Of a DNA stretch of 64,000 nucleotides, positions 8,801 to 17,193 are shown piece by piece (within the stretch, counting starts at the first letter, position 1; each line of letters opens with the position of its first letter). The notes beneath the pieces were generated by a model. It worked only from the letters and a program-made list of their open reading frames with translations, had not been told where the DNA came from and searched no databases. A program made the position numbers and the translations under genes. The stretch comes from Corallococcus macrosporus (GTDB lineage Bacteria; Myxococcota; Myxococcia; Myxococcales; Myxococcaceae): positions 496,001-560,000 of the forward strand of contig NZ_JAFIMU010000017.1 of assembly GCF_017302985.1 (NCBI RefSeq), written 5' to 3'.

Positions 8801-9472
8801 CTCGACCATGATGTTGGAGGGCTTGATGTCCCGGTGGATGAGCCCCACGCGATGGGCCTCATGGACGCCCAGGGCGGCCTCGCGCATCACCAGCGCCTTC
8901 TGCTCGAGGGTGAGCGAGCGCACCAGGGCGCTCAGCGGCTGACCGTCGATGTACTGCATCGCGATGAAGACCCGCCCCTCGACGTGGCCGACCTCGTACA
9001 CCTGGCACACGCGCTCGTGCCGCACCTTGGCCTGGGCCCGGGCTTCGGAGACGAAGCGGCGGGTGTGCGCTTCGTCGTCGTCGCGCACGAACTTGAGGGC
9101 CACCTGGCGGCGCAGCCGTGGATCCCACGCCAGGAACACGCGCCCCATCCCGCCCTGTCCCAGGAACCGCACGGGCTGGTACCGGTCCCATCCGGGAAGA
9201 GGGAAGGCCGGGGCCCCGGCGGACGCCGCTCCGACCCGCGCGGGATGGGCGGTGACGGTGGCGTCGTCGGCGGGCGGCGGCTCCCGTGGCGCGGGGGCCT
9301 CCTTCAACAGCGAGGCGAAGGTCTCCTCGGACATCAGCCCCCGCTCCCGCAGCAGCTCCAGGGGACTCCGGCCCAGGCGGCGGGCCTCCTCGAGCAGGGC
9401 CGGCGAGTCCTCGCCACGCAGCAGGCCCTCATCGATGGCGAGCCAGATCTCCGTCTCGTAGTCGCGATTCAT
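5858..9472 (-). CDS. Serine/threonine protein kinase with C-terminal TPR array
   Basis: This 1204-aa Hanks-type kinase has a short N-terminal region (about 95 residues). The catalytic domain shows Gly-loop GQGGMGRV (105-112), Lys127, the catalytic HRDIKPSN (213-220), DFG (237-239) and APE (262-264), all intact. A single membrane segment (about 381-400) leads to roughly 800 residues of tetratricopeptide-like helices. One stretch (YEAAIALDPRIPEDWLNLGNALL) is a textbook TPR. The kinase should be cytoplasmic, with the TPR domain across the membrane acting as a sensor or scaffold. The ATG at 9472 lies 30 bp after the 96-aa gene, so the two are probably one operon. Confidence 0.93.
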   Translation of the reverse strand: MNRDYETEIWLAIDEGLLRGEDSPALLEEARRLGRSPLELLRERGLMSEETFASLLKEAPAPREPPPADDATVTAHPARVGAASAGAPAFPLPGWDRYQPVRFLGQGGMGRVFLAWDPRLRRQVALKFVRDDDEAHTRRFVSEARAQAKVRHERVCQVYEVGHVEGRVFIAMQYIDGQPLSALVRSLTLEQKALVMREAALGVHEAHRVGLIHRDIKPSNIMVERAEDGTPRPYVMDFGLAREWNESVTATGAVLGTPHYMAPEQARGEVSGLDRRADVYSLGASLYYLLTGQVPIPGSNGLEVLSHIPTQEPRAPHLLVPGLPADLEAITLKCLEKERGARYDSARALAEDLERFLSGEPVKARTGFGYPLLKRLRKHRLLASVSAAALVAVTVALGWGALERREASERERIARRFTELVEHIESRVRYSALSRLHDTREDRRALQARMTELEEEIRQAGPRALGPGHYALGRGHLALGDEAKALELLESAWRHGFHAPRAAYALALVTGRRYQQQRLEAQRIRDPKLREAALRDAERLSRDPALAWFKQSEGAQVPSQEYVSALIAFHEGRLDEALALSEGAAGRLPWLHELPMLRGDILEARAFQRWNGGDVEGARADFEAGRKAYATAAATAESEPAVYRALARLENDAMVMELYGKGDVMPAYQRALEALGKCLTVAPGDAACLNRTARVHHRLAEYRLTQGGDGTELLTKAITAAESARSVEPTRSEATLNLARSTWLQARYRIDKGEDPRELLGRAAALFASIRAEDRDRAYHGESGLVFKTWADFEDQVGVDSRGNRDKAIQAYEAAIALDPRIPEDWLNLGNALLARASLPRNAEAEADLRRAADAFEKARGLNPQHVVPYFYAGQVQEQLARRRRNGGGDPRPQLEAALEQYRRGLAINPRIPNLHNGTGVVHLLQAEEAWQRGGDPLPVLAQARAAFEQAITVAPGQGFAYANLGSLLVRRCGYQVARGEDPRPSGREALEVLGRAAERMPGATWLRGLTGTVHVLQARFELEHGRTPELELARALEDLHAAREKNPQDAEPWLQLGKAQVLQARWKERSGPPPSGDLEAAAKSFEQALTLSPDEPEYRLEAGLFYRLGAAAQKRAGQDAGPWLQRGTALAGQVLKARPDWPVAQALRAGLRLERAETASPEARRGARQQALEELTQALLRNPNLAFEWGDTLTQTRRLAAAP

Positions 9473-9502
9473 CCGCGGGGTTCTCGGACGCGCGGGGCGG
9501 CT

Positions 9503-9793
9503 TCAGAGCCTCTCATCGAGAGGGACATACAGGCCGTCGTTGTCGCTCTCATCGGATTCCTGGATGTCCAGCGACACCCCTTCCGTCACGGGTTCGACGT
9601 CATGGGACGTCACGATTTCACCCAGTCCCAGCAGGCCCCGCTTGAGGACCTTCAAGTCCTCCCGGAACGTTCCCCCCAGCTCGGCGTCCTTGCCGGCGAA
9701 AGGGGTCCAGGTGTCGAGCCGGCCCGCGAAGGTGGCGCCGGACCGGGTTCTCACCTCGACCGCGTTCAACTCCACTTCGAATCCCAGCGACAT
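9503..9793 (-). CDS. 96-aa protein matching both ends of the 436-aa paralogue
   Basis: This small acidic protein begins MSLGFEVELNAVEV and ends GLYVPLDERL. Residues 1-24 align with residues 1-24 of the 436-aa protein encoded at 12187-13497. The rest aligns with that protein's last 75 or so residues (WTPFAGKD, LKRGL, LGEIVT). About 340 central residues are absent. The bases around the start codon are almost the same in both genes, including CCTTGGC before the ATG. It sits directly upstream of the TPR kinase on the same strand. Function is unknown; it could be a kinase partner or substrate. It is open throughout and shows no sign of decay. Confidence 0.75.
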   Translation of the reverse strand: MSLGFEVELNAVEVRTRSGATFAGRLDTWTPFAGKDAELGGTFREDLKVLKRGLLGLGEIVTSHDVEPVTEGVSLDIQESDESDNDGLYVPLDERL

Positions 9794-10118
9794 GCCAAGG
9801 CCTCTCCCGTGGGCGGCTCCACTCTAGACCAGCAGCGCCAGCGCGGCAGCAGCGCCTTGCCCATTCCTCGCGGGCTTCATGACGCACAGGTGCATCTCCG
9901 CCACGACGCGTGCCGCCTTCGGCGTGGGCGTGAGTCTTGGGGGGTTCACGCTCCGTGCGTGAAGGCGTGCACCGCGATGCGAGGGCAATGCCCATGATCA
10001 ACGCCGCGAAAAGTCATAGGCATTCGAAGTGGCTTCAATTCTACACCCCCTGCCGCGTCGGGAGTGCGGGTCTGCCATTGAAACCGGCCTGCTTGCGATC
10101 CTGGATTGGAAGGAATTC
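9794..10118. other. Divergent intergenic region
   Basis: This 325-bp gap separates the 96-aa gene (minus strand) from the SGNH hydrolase gene. I see no convincing promoter or open gene. A 7-bp inverted repeat (TTCACGC at 9945-9951 and GCGTGAA at 9957-9963) could be an operator. A less GC-rich stretch at about 10005-10055 may hold the hydrolase promoter. Confidence 0.4.
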
Positions 10119-10877
10119 ATGAAGGGGGGGCTTCTGATGCATCGCATGTGGAGAACGCTGGGGCTGGCGCTGCTGGGGATGCTTGGCTTCAGCGGTTCAG
10201 TGGAAGGGGCGTCGCTGGAGCCGTGGGGCACGCGGCCGGCGGGGAGCGCCCGGTGGGGGGTAAAGAAGGTGATGCCGCTGGGCGACTCCATCACCCAGGG
10301 GGCGGCGGGGCACGCCAGCTACCGGTGTCAGCTCTGGCGCAAGCTGATCTCCAATGGCTACAGGGCGGACTTCGTGGGCACCCTGTCGACGGGCTACCTG
10401 GGGGAGAACACCTGCTCCGCGCGCTGGTTCGACCGCGACCATGAGGGGCACTGGAGTTACCGGGCGGAACAGGTGCTCGCGAACATCTCCAACTGGGCCG
10501 CGAGCACACAGCCCGACCTGGTGCTCATCCATCTGGGCACCAACGACACGTACCATGACCAACCCGAGGACAGCACCGTGCTGGAGCTGGAGCAGATCAT
10601 CGACCGGCTGCGCGTGGTGAACCCACGGGTGAAGGTGTTCCTGGCCCAGCTCACTCCGACCTCGAGCGCCATCGCGTCGCTGAAGCTCCAGTCCCTCAAC
10701 CAGCGCATTCCCCTGCTGGCCGAGGCCAAGAGCACGGAGGAGTCACCGGTCTACGTCGTGGACCAGTGGACCGGCTTCGTCCCCTCGACGGACACGTATG
10801 ACGGGGTCCATCCGAACAGCCTCGGGGAGGAGAAGATGGCGGAGCGCTGGTATCAGGCCATCCGCGATCACCTCTGA
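10119..10877 (+). CDS. Secreted SGNH/GDSL-family hydrolase
   Basis: This is a 252-aa exported esterase-type enzyme. Block I is GDSITQG, with nucleophile Ser57; block III is GTND; block V is DGVHPN, with catalytic Asp228 and His231. A signal peptide covers about residues 8-31 (MWRTLGLALLGMLGF). The pattern is close to carbohydrate esterase-like SGNH enzymes such as CE3 acetylxylan esterases, but the substrate is not set by what is visible. The start is uncertain: the ATG at 10119 follows GGAAGGA, while the ATG at 10137 follows a G-run, and either keeps the signal peptide. It could help digest polysaccharides or prey envelopes. Confidence 0.88.
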   Translation: MKGGLLMHRMWRTLGLALLGMLGFSGSVEGASLEPWGTRPAGSARWGVKKVMPLGDSITQGAAGHASYRCQLWRKLISNGYRADFVGTLSTGYLGENTCSARWFDRDHEGHWSYRAEQVLANISNWAASTQPDLVLIHLGTNDTYHDQPEDSTVLELEQIIDRLRVVNPRVKVFLAQLTPTSSAIASLKLQSLNQRIPLLAEAKSTEESPVYVVDQWTGFVPSTDTYDGVHPNSLGEEKMAERWYQAIRDHL

Positions 10878-10914
10878 CTTGCCGCGTGCGTCCCGCGTGT
10901 TTCACACTTCAGTG

Positions 10915-12171
10915 ATGACACGCACCTCCCGGCCCTGCTTCTGGCTCGTGGCCCTCGCGGCGGCGGTCACGGCGTGCGGCATGCCAGGCGCCCAGGACCG
11001 GGAGGTGCTCACCTCGGACGACAGCCTCTACGCGGTGCTGGAGGTGGTGCCGCGCTCGGGCGTGCCGCTGGAGCACGACCGGATGGGCCCGACGCGCGTG
11101 GCCGCGGTGGACCTCACGCCTGCCCGGAAGCGCGGAGCGCCGCGCTTCTTCGCGGAGGGAGACTTCGAGTGCAGCGGAAGCCGCTTCAGTTGCGGCCGGC
11201 TGGCCGAGGCACGTGGCGCCCTGCTGCTGGGGACCCCCTTTCCAACGTCCCTGGAGACCGGCGCGCTGGCCACCTGGGAAGAGGGGACGACGCGCACCCT
11301 GGAGGGCTCGCGGTTCGACTTCCTTGCCTTGAGCGGCCTGCCCCTCATGCGCCTGACGTCGGAGCTGGATGGACGGCCGGCCCGGGTGGAGGTGCGGCTG
11401 GTGAAGAAGTGCCGCGCGCGCGCCGTGCGGGTGCATGAGACCCGCTGGGAGGGCACTGGCAGCGGCGTCATCGCCGTGCCCGCCCGCATGCACCACCGCT
11501 GGGTGGAGCTGGAGCGGCCGGACTGCTTCGCGCCGCAGGACCTGGAGTCGGTCATCCCGACGCCCGACGAGCAGCGGAGCGCCGCGGAGCATGCCGCCGA
11601 GGTGGAGCGCTACCGGCTCGCGGAGGTGAAGAAGGCGCAGGACCGGCTGAGCGCGGCCCTCGCCTACCGCGACGAGCGCTTCGCCGCCTTCGAGGCAGAG
11701 GCGGCGCGCCTCGCCCGGCAGCCGCCGCTCTCCACACTGCGTCCGGATGCGCTCTCCGAGGTCGAGCGCCTGCTGCACCCGCACACCGCCGCGCTGGCGC
11801 GGGCCGCCGGGCTGAAGTCGGTGGAGATGCAGCGCGTGTGCAAGCAGCGTCAGCCGCGCAAGAGCGGGAGCAAGCCTGGCGGCTGCAAGTCGTGGGGGTA
11901 CGCGATGGTGGTGACCTTCCGCGACGGAGAGGTCCAGCGCGTGATGCACCCGGGCAATGCCGAGCGTGCGCGGCACTTCTCGAAGGCCGCGCTGGACGCG
12001 GACGGCGTGCTGCGCGTGGAGGTTTCCTTGCCGGGGAGGTGGAAGCCCCCGCAGGTCGCCGAGCAGGTGCAGGCCACGCTGCGCTTCGCCGCGCGAGACC
12101 TCAAGCCCCGCGGAGACCCGGACCCGCGCGAGCTGCCGCGTCCCGACGGCTGGACCGTGTCGGCGCCCTGA
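10915..12171 (+). CDS. Hypothetical lipoprotein
   Basis: This 418-aa predicted lipoprotein has a signal peptide ending AAAVTAC at about residue 21. It shows no domain I recognise. A Glu/Ala/Arg-rich helical stretch, probably coiled coil, begins near residue 220 (EQRSAAEHAAEVERYRLAEV). Several Cys residues (ECSGSRFSCG, KKCRARAV) may form disulphides. The start is the ATG at 10915, next to an in-frame GTG at 10912. It ends 15 bp from the convergent 436-aa gene. Cell-surface location is inferred from the lipobox alone. Confidence 0.75.
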   Translation: MTRTSRPCFWLVALAAAVTACGMPGAQDREVLTSDDSLYAVLEVVPRSGVPLEHDRMGPTRVAAVDLTPARKRGAPRFFAEGDFECSGSRFSCGRLAEARGALLLGTPFPTSLETGALATWEEGTTRTLEGSRFDFLALSGLPLMRLTSELDGRPARVEVRLVKKCRARAVRVHETRWEGTGSGVIAVPARMHHRWVELERPDCFAPQDLESVIPTPDEQRSAAEHAAEVERYRLAEVKKAQDRLSAALAYRDERFAAFEAEAARLARQPPLSTLRPDALSEVERLLHPHTAALARAAGLKSVEMQRVCKQRQPRKSGSKPGGCKSWGYAMVVTFRDGEVQRVMHPGNAERARHFSKAALDADGVLRVEVSLPGRWKPPQVAEQVQATLRFAARDLKPRGDPDPRELPRPDGWTVSAP

Positions 12172-12186
12172 CGCCGTGGGCCCGCC

Positions 12187-13497
12187 TCAGAACCTCTCCT
12201 TGAGAGGAATCAACATGCCGTCGCCTTCATTTTCGCTGGCGTTCGGGATGTTCAGCACCACCTCGTCCTCGTCCGGCTGAGGCTCGTTGTCATACGCCGT
12301 CACGATTTCGCCCAGGCGCGTCAGGCCCCGCTTGAGTGCCTTCAGTTTCTCATGAGGCGTCATGTCCTCCAGGTCGGTGTCCTTACCGGCGAACGGGGTC
12401 CATTTGGCAAGCCGGCCCTCGAAGATGATGTTGTCCGCTCCTTTCACCCACTTGGGCGGGGTCGAATCGGGGACCCGCATGATGTTCTTGGTGACGACCT
12501 GCGGGTCGAGCCCTCCCAGGTCCCCGTGGAGCGCGGCGCGCAGGAACTCCTCGACCGTGTTCTTCACGGGAGAGCTCCCGATGCGGAGGGAGTTCTGGTA
12601 CGCCACGCTGAAGACGTCGGTCAGGCGAAGGTGCCCCTTCTCCGGCCGGAGCTTGGCGAAACCCTCGAGATCCAGTTCTCCCAGGCGCCTCCGGTCCTCG
12701 GAGTTCAGGCGTTTCTCACGGAGGGTCAGGAGGTTGAAGCGCGGCAGGAAGAGGAAGCGGTTCTTGCCTACCACCTTGCTTCCTTCGAACGTGAGGCGGT
12801 GCAGGACCAGGTACAGGTACCCCAGCAGCCGGCGGTGGTGGCGGAGATTGAGGGTCAGCCCCAGTTGGTAGATGGCTTTGACGACAGCGCGCTCGTGCTG
12901 CAGATGCATGTCATCCAGCAGCTCCTCGAAGGGATGCTGGTTGTTGAGCAGGCAGGCGCCCAGGTGGTCCAGGTTCGTGGAGAAGTTCACCTGGATGCAG
13001 TCACCCGTGAAGGGCGTGCCGCCGCAGACGAGCGTGGCGGACCGGACCTCCGTCACCCGTGTGTCTTCGGGAGGCCAGCAGCACCAGAGGCTCCGCAGGA
13101 AGGAGACTTCCTGGGCCCCCATGCGGAGCTGAATGTCCTTCGAGGTCCGCCTGGCGGAGAACTCGACCGGTGTGGTCTGGGTCCCCTTCACGAAGGAGTC
13201 GATGGACTCCGCTCGCGTGCATTGCGCGAGGGCCGCGGTGAGCGCCACGAGCTGGTCGACCTGGACCCTCCAGGTGGGAGAGGGAACGTAGGGATTGATG
13301 TCGACGCCGGAGACAAGCTCCAGGGTCGACGTGCCTCCTATCGTGGCTCCCAGCGTGCCTGTCTCGATGACCGCGTTCACTCCCGGCCGGAGCTGGGTCT
13401 TGAACAGGGTCACGCCCTTGTACGTATCCCCGAAGGAGGCACCGGACTGGGTGCTCACCTTGACCCCGTTCAACTCCAATTCGAATCCCAGCGACAT
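12187..13497 (-). CDS. Hypothetical 436-aa protein, long paralogue of the 96-aa protein
   Basis: I do not recognise this family. The N-terminus (MSLGFELELNGVKV) and the last 75 residues (WTPFAGKDTDLE ... LKRGLTRLGEIVTAY ... MLIPLKERF) match the separate 96-aa gene at 9503-9793. Between them is a unique core of about 340 residues with clustered Cys (RSLWCCWPPED, LVCGGTPFTGDC) and His (LRHHRRLLGYLYLVLHRL), which could bind a metal. There is no signal peptide. The ATG at 13497 follows GAGGGGCCTTGGC. The layout suggests shared end modules carrying different cores. Confidence 0.75.
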   Translation of the reverse strand: MSLGFELELNGVKVSTQSGASFGDTYKGVTLFKTQLRPGVNAVIETGTLGATIGGTSTLELVSGVDINPYVPSPTWRVQVDQLVALTAALAQCTRAESIDSFVKGTQTTPVEFSARRTSKDIQLRMGAQEVSFLRSLWCCWPPEDTRVTEVRSATLVCGGTPFTGDCIQVNFSTNLDHLGACLLNNQHPFEELLDDMHLQHERAVVKAIYQLGLTLNLRHHRRLLGYLYLVLHRLTFEGSKVVGKNRFLFLPRFNLLTLREKRLNSEDRRRLGELDLEGFAKLRPEKGHLRLTDVFSVAYQNSLRIGSSPVKNTVEEFLRAALHGDLGGLDPQVVTKNIMRVPDSTPPKWVKGADNIIFEGRLAKWTPFAGKDTDLEDMTPHEKLKALKRGLTRLGEIVTAYDNEPQPDEDEVVLNIPNASENEGDGMLIPLKERF

Positions 13498-13698
13498 GCC
13501 AAGGCCCCTCTCGTGCCGGGGTCCGTCAGGGGCCCGGCTGCCCGCCCACGCTACTCCTTCCCAAGGCAGTCCTCGCGGCTTCCCGTGCACACGGAGCCCG
13601 GCACGGCGCGGACGCCGTCTGGGCAGCGCATGCCTGGCGCCCGCCGGTGAGGTCTCGCACGTGCCTGGAGGGCTTCAGCGGTACGCTGCGAAGAGCCC

Positions 13699-14160
13699 AT
13701 GACCCTCAAGCAATTCTTCACGCCCTTTCGCTGCGCCGCCTACCTCCTGGTCCTGTACTGCCTCGCGCACACCGCGGGCGGCATGCTGGGACAGGCGAGC
13801 CTGGGCCCGGAGGCCGACGCCGTGTTCGCCCAGATGAAGTCGGTGTCGTTCGACTTCAACGGGGCGACCAGCAGTTGGTACGGCTTCTGGTTCGGCTTCG
13901 GGATGATGGTGTCGGTCTTCCTGCTGCTGTCCGCCGTCCTGGCATGGCAGCTCGACTCCGTGCCCCTGACTTCGTGGCGCGCGGTCTCCGGCATGGGCTG
14001 GGCCCTCGCGGCCGCGCACGCGGTGACGACGCTCCTCAGCGGGAGGTACTTCTTCATCGGACCGACCGTCTTCGGCATCGCCATCACGCTGCTGATGGGT
14101 GTTGGCACCTGGCGAAAGGGTGTGCGAGCGACTGCCGCACCGGCCGAATTGCGTGGATGA
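13699..14160 (+). CDS. Small four-helix membrane protein (LIC_13387-like)
   Basis: This 153-aa integral membrane protein has four predicted transmembrane helices: AAYLLVLYCLAHTAGG near the start, WFGFGMMVSVFLLLSAVLAW, GWALAAAHAVTTLLSG and VFGIAITLLMGVGTW. The His-Thr-Ala-Gly-Gly motif and the loop between helices 1 and 2 recall the small family called LIC_13387 in leptospiral and myxobacterial annotations; this is from memory. The ATG at 13699 has no strong ribosome binding site. It lies 8 bp before the histidine kinase gene, so co-transcription is possible. Function is unknown. Confidence 0.75.
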   Translation: MTLKQFFTPFRCAAYLLVLYCLAHTAGGMLGQASLGPEADAVFAQMKSVSFDFNGATSSWYGFWFGFGMMVSVFLLLSAVLAWQLDSVPLTSWRAVSGMGWALAAAHAVTTLLSGRYFFIGPTVFGIAITLLMGVGTWRKGVRATAAPAELRG

Positions 14161-14167
14161 TGGGCGC

Positions 14168-15835
14168 ATGTCGTCGCCCCCGGCCCATCCCTCCCTGACC
14201 TCTCTCGTCCCTCCACCGGGCGAGCTTCTGCGCACGCAGAGGAAGGCGGGCCGGTCCGCCGTGGTCGGTCTGATGCTCCTCTGGGGCGCCGCCTTCGTGA
14301 GCCCCTTCCTGGCCTACCGGGAGGACGTGAAGGCGGCGGAGGGCGAGCTGCTCATCCACCTGTCGGATCGCGCGAGCCTCCAGGCCCAGGCGCTCGGCGC
14401 GCATCTGGGACTGCTGCGCTCGGAGCTCCAGCGGATGGCGGATCACCCGTCGCTCAGACCCGAGGACGGCGCATCCGGCGCCGAGGTCGCGCTCCTCGAG
14501 AACGCCTTTGGCCACACCTCGCTCTTCTCCGGGGGCGTCGCGCTGGTGTCCGCGGACGGCAGCCGCATGTGGAGCGACCCGGTGAACATGCCGCTCGGGC
14601 GCACACCGCTCGCGTTGCGCTCGTGGTTCCGTCGGATGGTGGAGGAGCGGAGCGCTTCGGTCGGATTGCTGGACGAGGAGGGTGGGGGACTCGTCGCGGT
14701 CGCCGTCCCCATCGTGCGTGACGAGCGGGTCGTGGGCCTGCTCGTGGGCGAGCTCGCGACGGCGAACGAGCTGCTGCCGAACCCTCGCGGGAAGAGCGAG
14801 TCCATGGTCGCCCTGCTCGGCGAGCGCGGCCGGCTCCTCCTCCCGGCGACGCCTCCGCCCCTGCTGCGCCAGCGGGAGCTGGCCTCACATCTCCGCCCGC
14901 TGGTGGACGCGCCCGGGGCCGTCACGCTCGGGAGCACGCGGCTGCTCGGCGCGGGGGCGCTCGTTCCCGGGACCGGGATGCTGCTCGCCGTGCTCGAGGA
15001 CGAGGCGCAGGACCGCGCGCTGCTCAAGAGCCGCTACCTCGGCCAGCTCGGCTTCCACACCGCGCTGCTCGGCGGCGTGCTGCTGCTCTTCACGGTGCTG
15101 CTGCGCCGCTCCTACCGTTCGCTGATGGCCGCCGAGGAACAGCTGCGGCGCCAGGAGACGATGGCGGCGCTCGGCACGGCCTCCTCGCTCATCGCCCACG
15201 AGGTGAAGAACGCGCTCAACAGCATGCAGGCCGCGCTCAGCATGATCCGCGCGAAGGGAGGGGAGACGACCCTGCCCGTGCAGGCGCTGCGCTCCCAGGC
15301 GGACCGGCTGGGCCACCTCGCGCGGTCCCTCTTGAGCTTCGCTTCTCCCCAGAGCACGCAGCGGCGCAGCTGTGAGATGCACCTGCTGGTCCAGGACGCG
15401 CTCCAGGCGGTGCGGCTGCTGCCGGAGGCCGCGGACGTCGTCATCGAGACCACGCTGCAGGAGGGACTCTTCGTGAAGGGAGACCCCACGCTGCTGGTGT
15501 CCGCCGTGGACAACCTCATGCGCAACGCCGTCGAGGCCGGCGCCGTGGCGCACGACACGGGCCAGCAGCCCACGCCCCGCGTGGAGGTCCGGCTGCTCCG
15601 GCAGGGCGCGGAGGTGGTGCTCGTCGTGGAGGACAACGCGGGCGGAGTGCCCCCGGCCTTCGAGCCGAGGCTCTGGGAGCCCTTCGCGGTGGGCCGCTCG
15701 AGGGGCATCGGGCTCGGGCTTCCGATGGTACGCACGGCCATCCGTGCGCATGATGGAGGAAGCGTTTCCTATACCCGCGTGCCCGGAGGCAGCCGCTTCA
15801 CGGTCCGCCTTCCGCTCGAGAAAATGGCTTCATGA
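14168..15835 (+). CDS. Membrane sensor histidine kinase
   Basis: This 555-aa sensor kinase has one transmembrane helix at about residues 30-50, a periplasmic sensing region of roughly 250 residues with PAS/Cache-like strands (SVGLLDEEGGGLVAVAVPI), and a second helix near residue 300. The dimerisation box is IAHEVKNALNSMQ, with phospho-acceptor His344. The ATPase has an N-box (DNLMRNAVEA), a G1 box (VEDNAGGVP) and a G2 box (GIGLGLPMVR). The start is the ATG at 14168. Its TGA overlaps the regulator's ATG as ATGA, so the two are translationally coupled. The signal is unknown; the SulP/carbonic anhydrase genes just downstream suggest an inorganic-carbon or anion cue. Confidence 0.92.
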   Translation: MSSPPAHPSLTSLVPPPGELLRTQRKAGRSAVVGLMLLWGAAFVSPFLAYREDVKAAEGELLIHLSDRASLQAQALGAHLGLLRSELQRMADHPSLRPEDGASGAEVALLENAFGHTSLFSGGVALVSADGSRMWSDPVNMPLGRTPLALRSWFRRMVEERSASVGLLDEEGGGLVAVAVPIVRDERVVGLLVGELATANELLPNPRGKSESMVALLGERGRLLLPATPPPLLRQRELASHLRPLVDAPGAVTLGSTRLLGAGALVPGTGMLLAVLEDEAQDRALLKSRYLGQLGFHTALLGGVLLLFTVLLRRSYRSLMAAEEQLRRQETMAALGTASSLIAHEVKNALNSMQAALSMIRAKGGETTLPVQALRSQADRLGHLARSLLSFASPQSTQRRSCEMHLLVQDALQAVRLLPEAADVVIETTLQEGLFVKGDPTLLVSAVDNLMRNAVEAGAVAHDTGQQPTPRVEVRLLRQGAEVVLVVEDNAGGVPPAFEPRLWEPFAVGRSRGIGLGLPMVRTAIRAHDGGSVSYTRVPGGSRFTVRLPLEKMAS

Positions 15836-17184
15836 GCACCTCCCTGCTGCTCGTCGATGACGACAGGACCTTCGCCTCGCTCGCGGCCTCCATGCTGAGC
15901 CAGGAGGGATTCCGCGTCCGGGTCGCGCGCTCGCTGCACGAGACCCGCGCCGCGCTCGCCGCCGAGGCCCCGGACCTCGTCGTGCTGGACCGGAGGCTGC
16001 CGGACGGGGATGGGCTCGTCTTCCTGCCCGAGCTGCGGGCCCAGCTTCCGGCGACCGTCGTCTTGATGGTGACCGCGCACGGCGACATCGAGAGCGCGGT
16101 CGAGGCCATCCGGGCGGGGGCTCGCGACTACCTCAGCAAGCCCGTCGAGATCGACGACCTGGTGATGCGCGCCCGCCGCGCGGCCAGCGACCTCCAGCTC
16201 CAGGAGCGGCTGCGCCAGGCCGAGAGCGTCCTCGAAGGACAGCATCGGATGGCGGAGCCCCGCTCGCTGGCGATGCGCAAGACGCTCGAGATGCTGGAGC
16301 GCATCGCCACCACGCCGCGAAGCCCCGTGCTGCTGCTGGGAGAGACGGGAACGGGCAAGGCGGTGCTCGCCCGCCATCTCCACGCCCTGCGCCAGAAGCA
16401 GGGGGCCTTCGTGCAGATCAACTGCGCCGCGCTCCCGGACACGATGATGGAGAGCGAGCTCTTCGGGCACGAGCGCGGCGCCTTCACGGACGCGAAGACG
16501 GCGCGGCGCGGGCTCGTGGAGCTCGCGAACGAGGGGCTCCTCTTCCTCGATGAAGTGGGGGAGCTGCCGCTCGCGCTCCAGGCGAAGCTGCTCACGTTCC
16601 TGGACAAGGGCGCGTTCCGGCGGCTCGGTGGCACGTCGGAGCTCACGAGCACCGCGCGCATCGTGGCGGCCACCAACAAGGACCTGGAAGCGGAGGTCGC
16701 CGCCGGGCGCTTCCGCGAGGACCTCTTCTTCCGGCTCAGCGTGTTCCGCGTGGACGTGCCCCCCTTGCGCGAGCGTCGCGAGGACGTGCTGCCGCTCGCA
16801 AGGACGCTCGTGCTGGAGCTCTGCTCGGAGCTCGGCCGCCGCCCGGTTCCCTTCTCGCCCGCCGCGGAGGAGCGCCTGCTGAGCTATCCCTTCCCCGGCA
16901 ACGTCCGCGAGCTGCGCAACGTGCTCGAGCGGGCGCTCGTGCTCGAAGGCGGGCCCGCGCTCGAGCTCCAGTCGCTCGCCAAGGGGGGCGGAACGCCAGC
17001 GGCGGTCGACCCGAACGCCTTCTCCGTGTCGGGTCCGCCCCGGCCGCTCGATGAAGTGGAGCGGCTCTATGTCCGGCACGTGCTCGAGCAGTTGGGCGGC
17101 AGGCGCATGGAGGCGGCCCGCGCGCTGGGCCTCTCCTACCCGACCTTCCTCCGCCGCCTGGAGGAGAATTCCTCCTCGGAGTGA
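15832..17184 (+). CDS. NtrC-family sigma-54 response regulator
   Basis: This 450-aa response regulator has a receiver domain with phospho-acceptor Asp53 (VVLDRRLPDGDG) and Lys103 (YLSKPVE). The AAA+ domain has Walker A GETGTGK (about 170), a sigma-54 loop reading GAFTD (216-220) instead of GAFTG, and GLLFLDEVGELP. The C-terminus is a Fis-type helix-turn-helix (RMEAARALGLSYPTFLRRL). It is cognate to the histidine kinase immediately upstream. A sigma-54 promoter with two upstream direct repeats follows within 130 bp, ahead of the transporter operon, which is its probable target. Confidence 0.93.
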   Translation: MSTSLLLVDDDRTFASLAASMLSQEGFRVRVARSLHETRAALAAEAPDLVVLDRRLPDGDGLVFLPELRAQLPATVVLMVTAHGDIESAVEAIRAGARDYLSKPVEIDDLVMRARRAASDLQLQERLRQAESVLEGQHRMAEPRSLAMRKTLEMLERIATTPRSPVLLLGETGTGKAVLARHLHALRQKQGAFVQINCAALPDTMMESELFGHERGAFTDAKTARRGLVELANEGLLFLDEVGELPLALQAKLLTFLDKGAFRRLGGTSELTSTARIVAATNKDLEAEVAAGRFREDLFFRLSVFRVDVPPLRERREDVLPLARTLVLELCSELGRRPVPFSPAAEERLLSYPFPGNVRELRNVLERALVLEGGPALELQSLAKGGGTPAAVDPNAFSVSGPPRPLDEVERLYVRHVLEQLGGRRMEAARALGLSYPTFLRRLEENSSSE

Positions 17185-17193
17185 CGGACTTAA

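Noticed and set aside
6350-9997. Plus-strand open frame of 1215 codons antisense to the TPR kinase
   Set aside because: Its His/Arg/Gly/Leu-rich composition is that expected from the complement of GC-rich codons; the opposite strand encodes a complete kinase.
17161-17177. GAGGAG-AATTC-CTCCTC inverted repeat as a terminator
   Set aside because: It lies inside the last codons of the response regulator, has only a 6-bp stem and no T-run.
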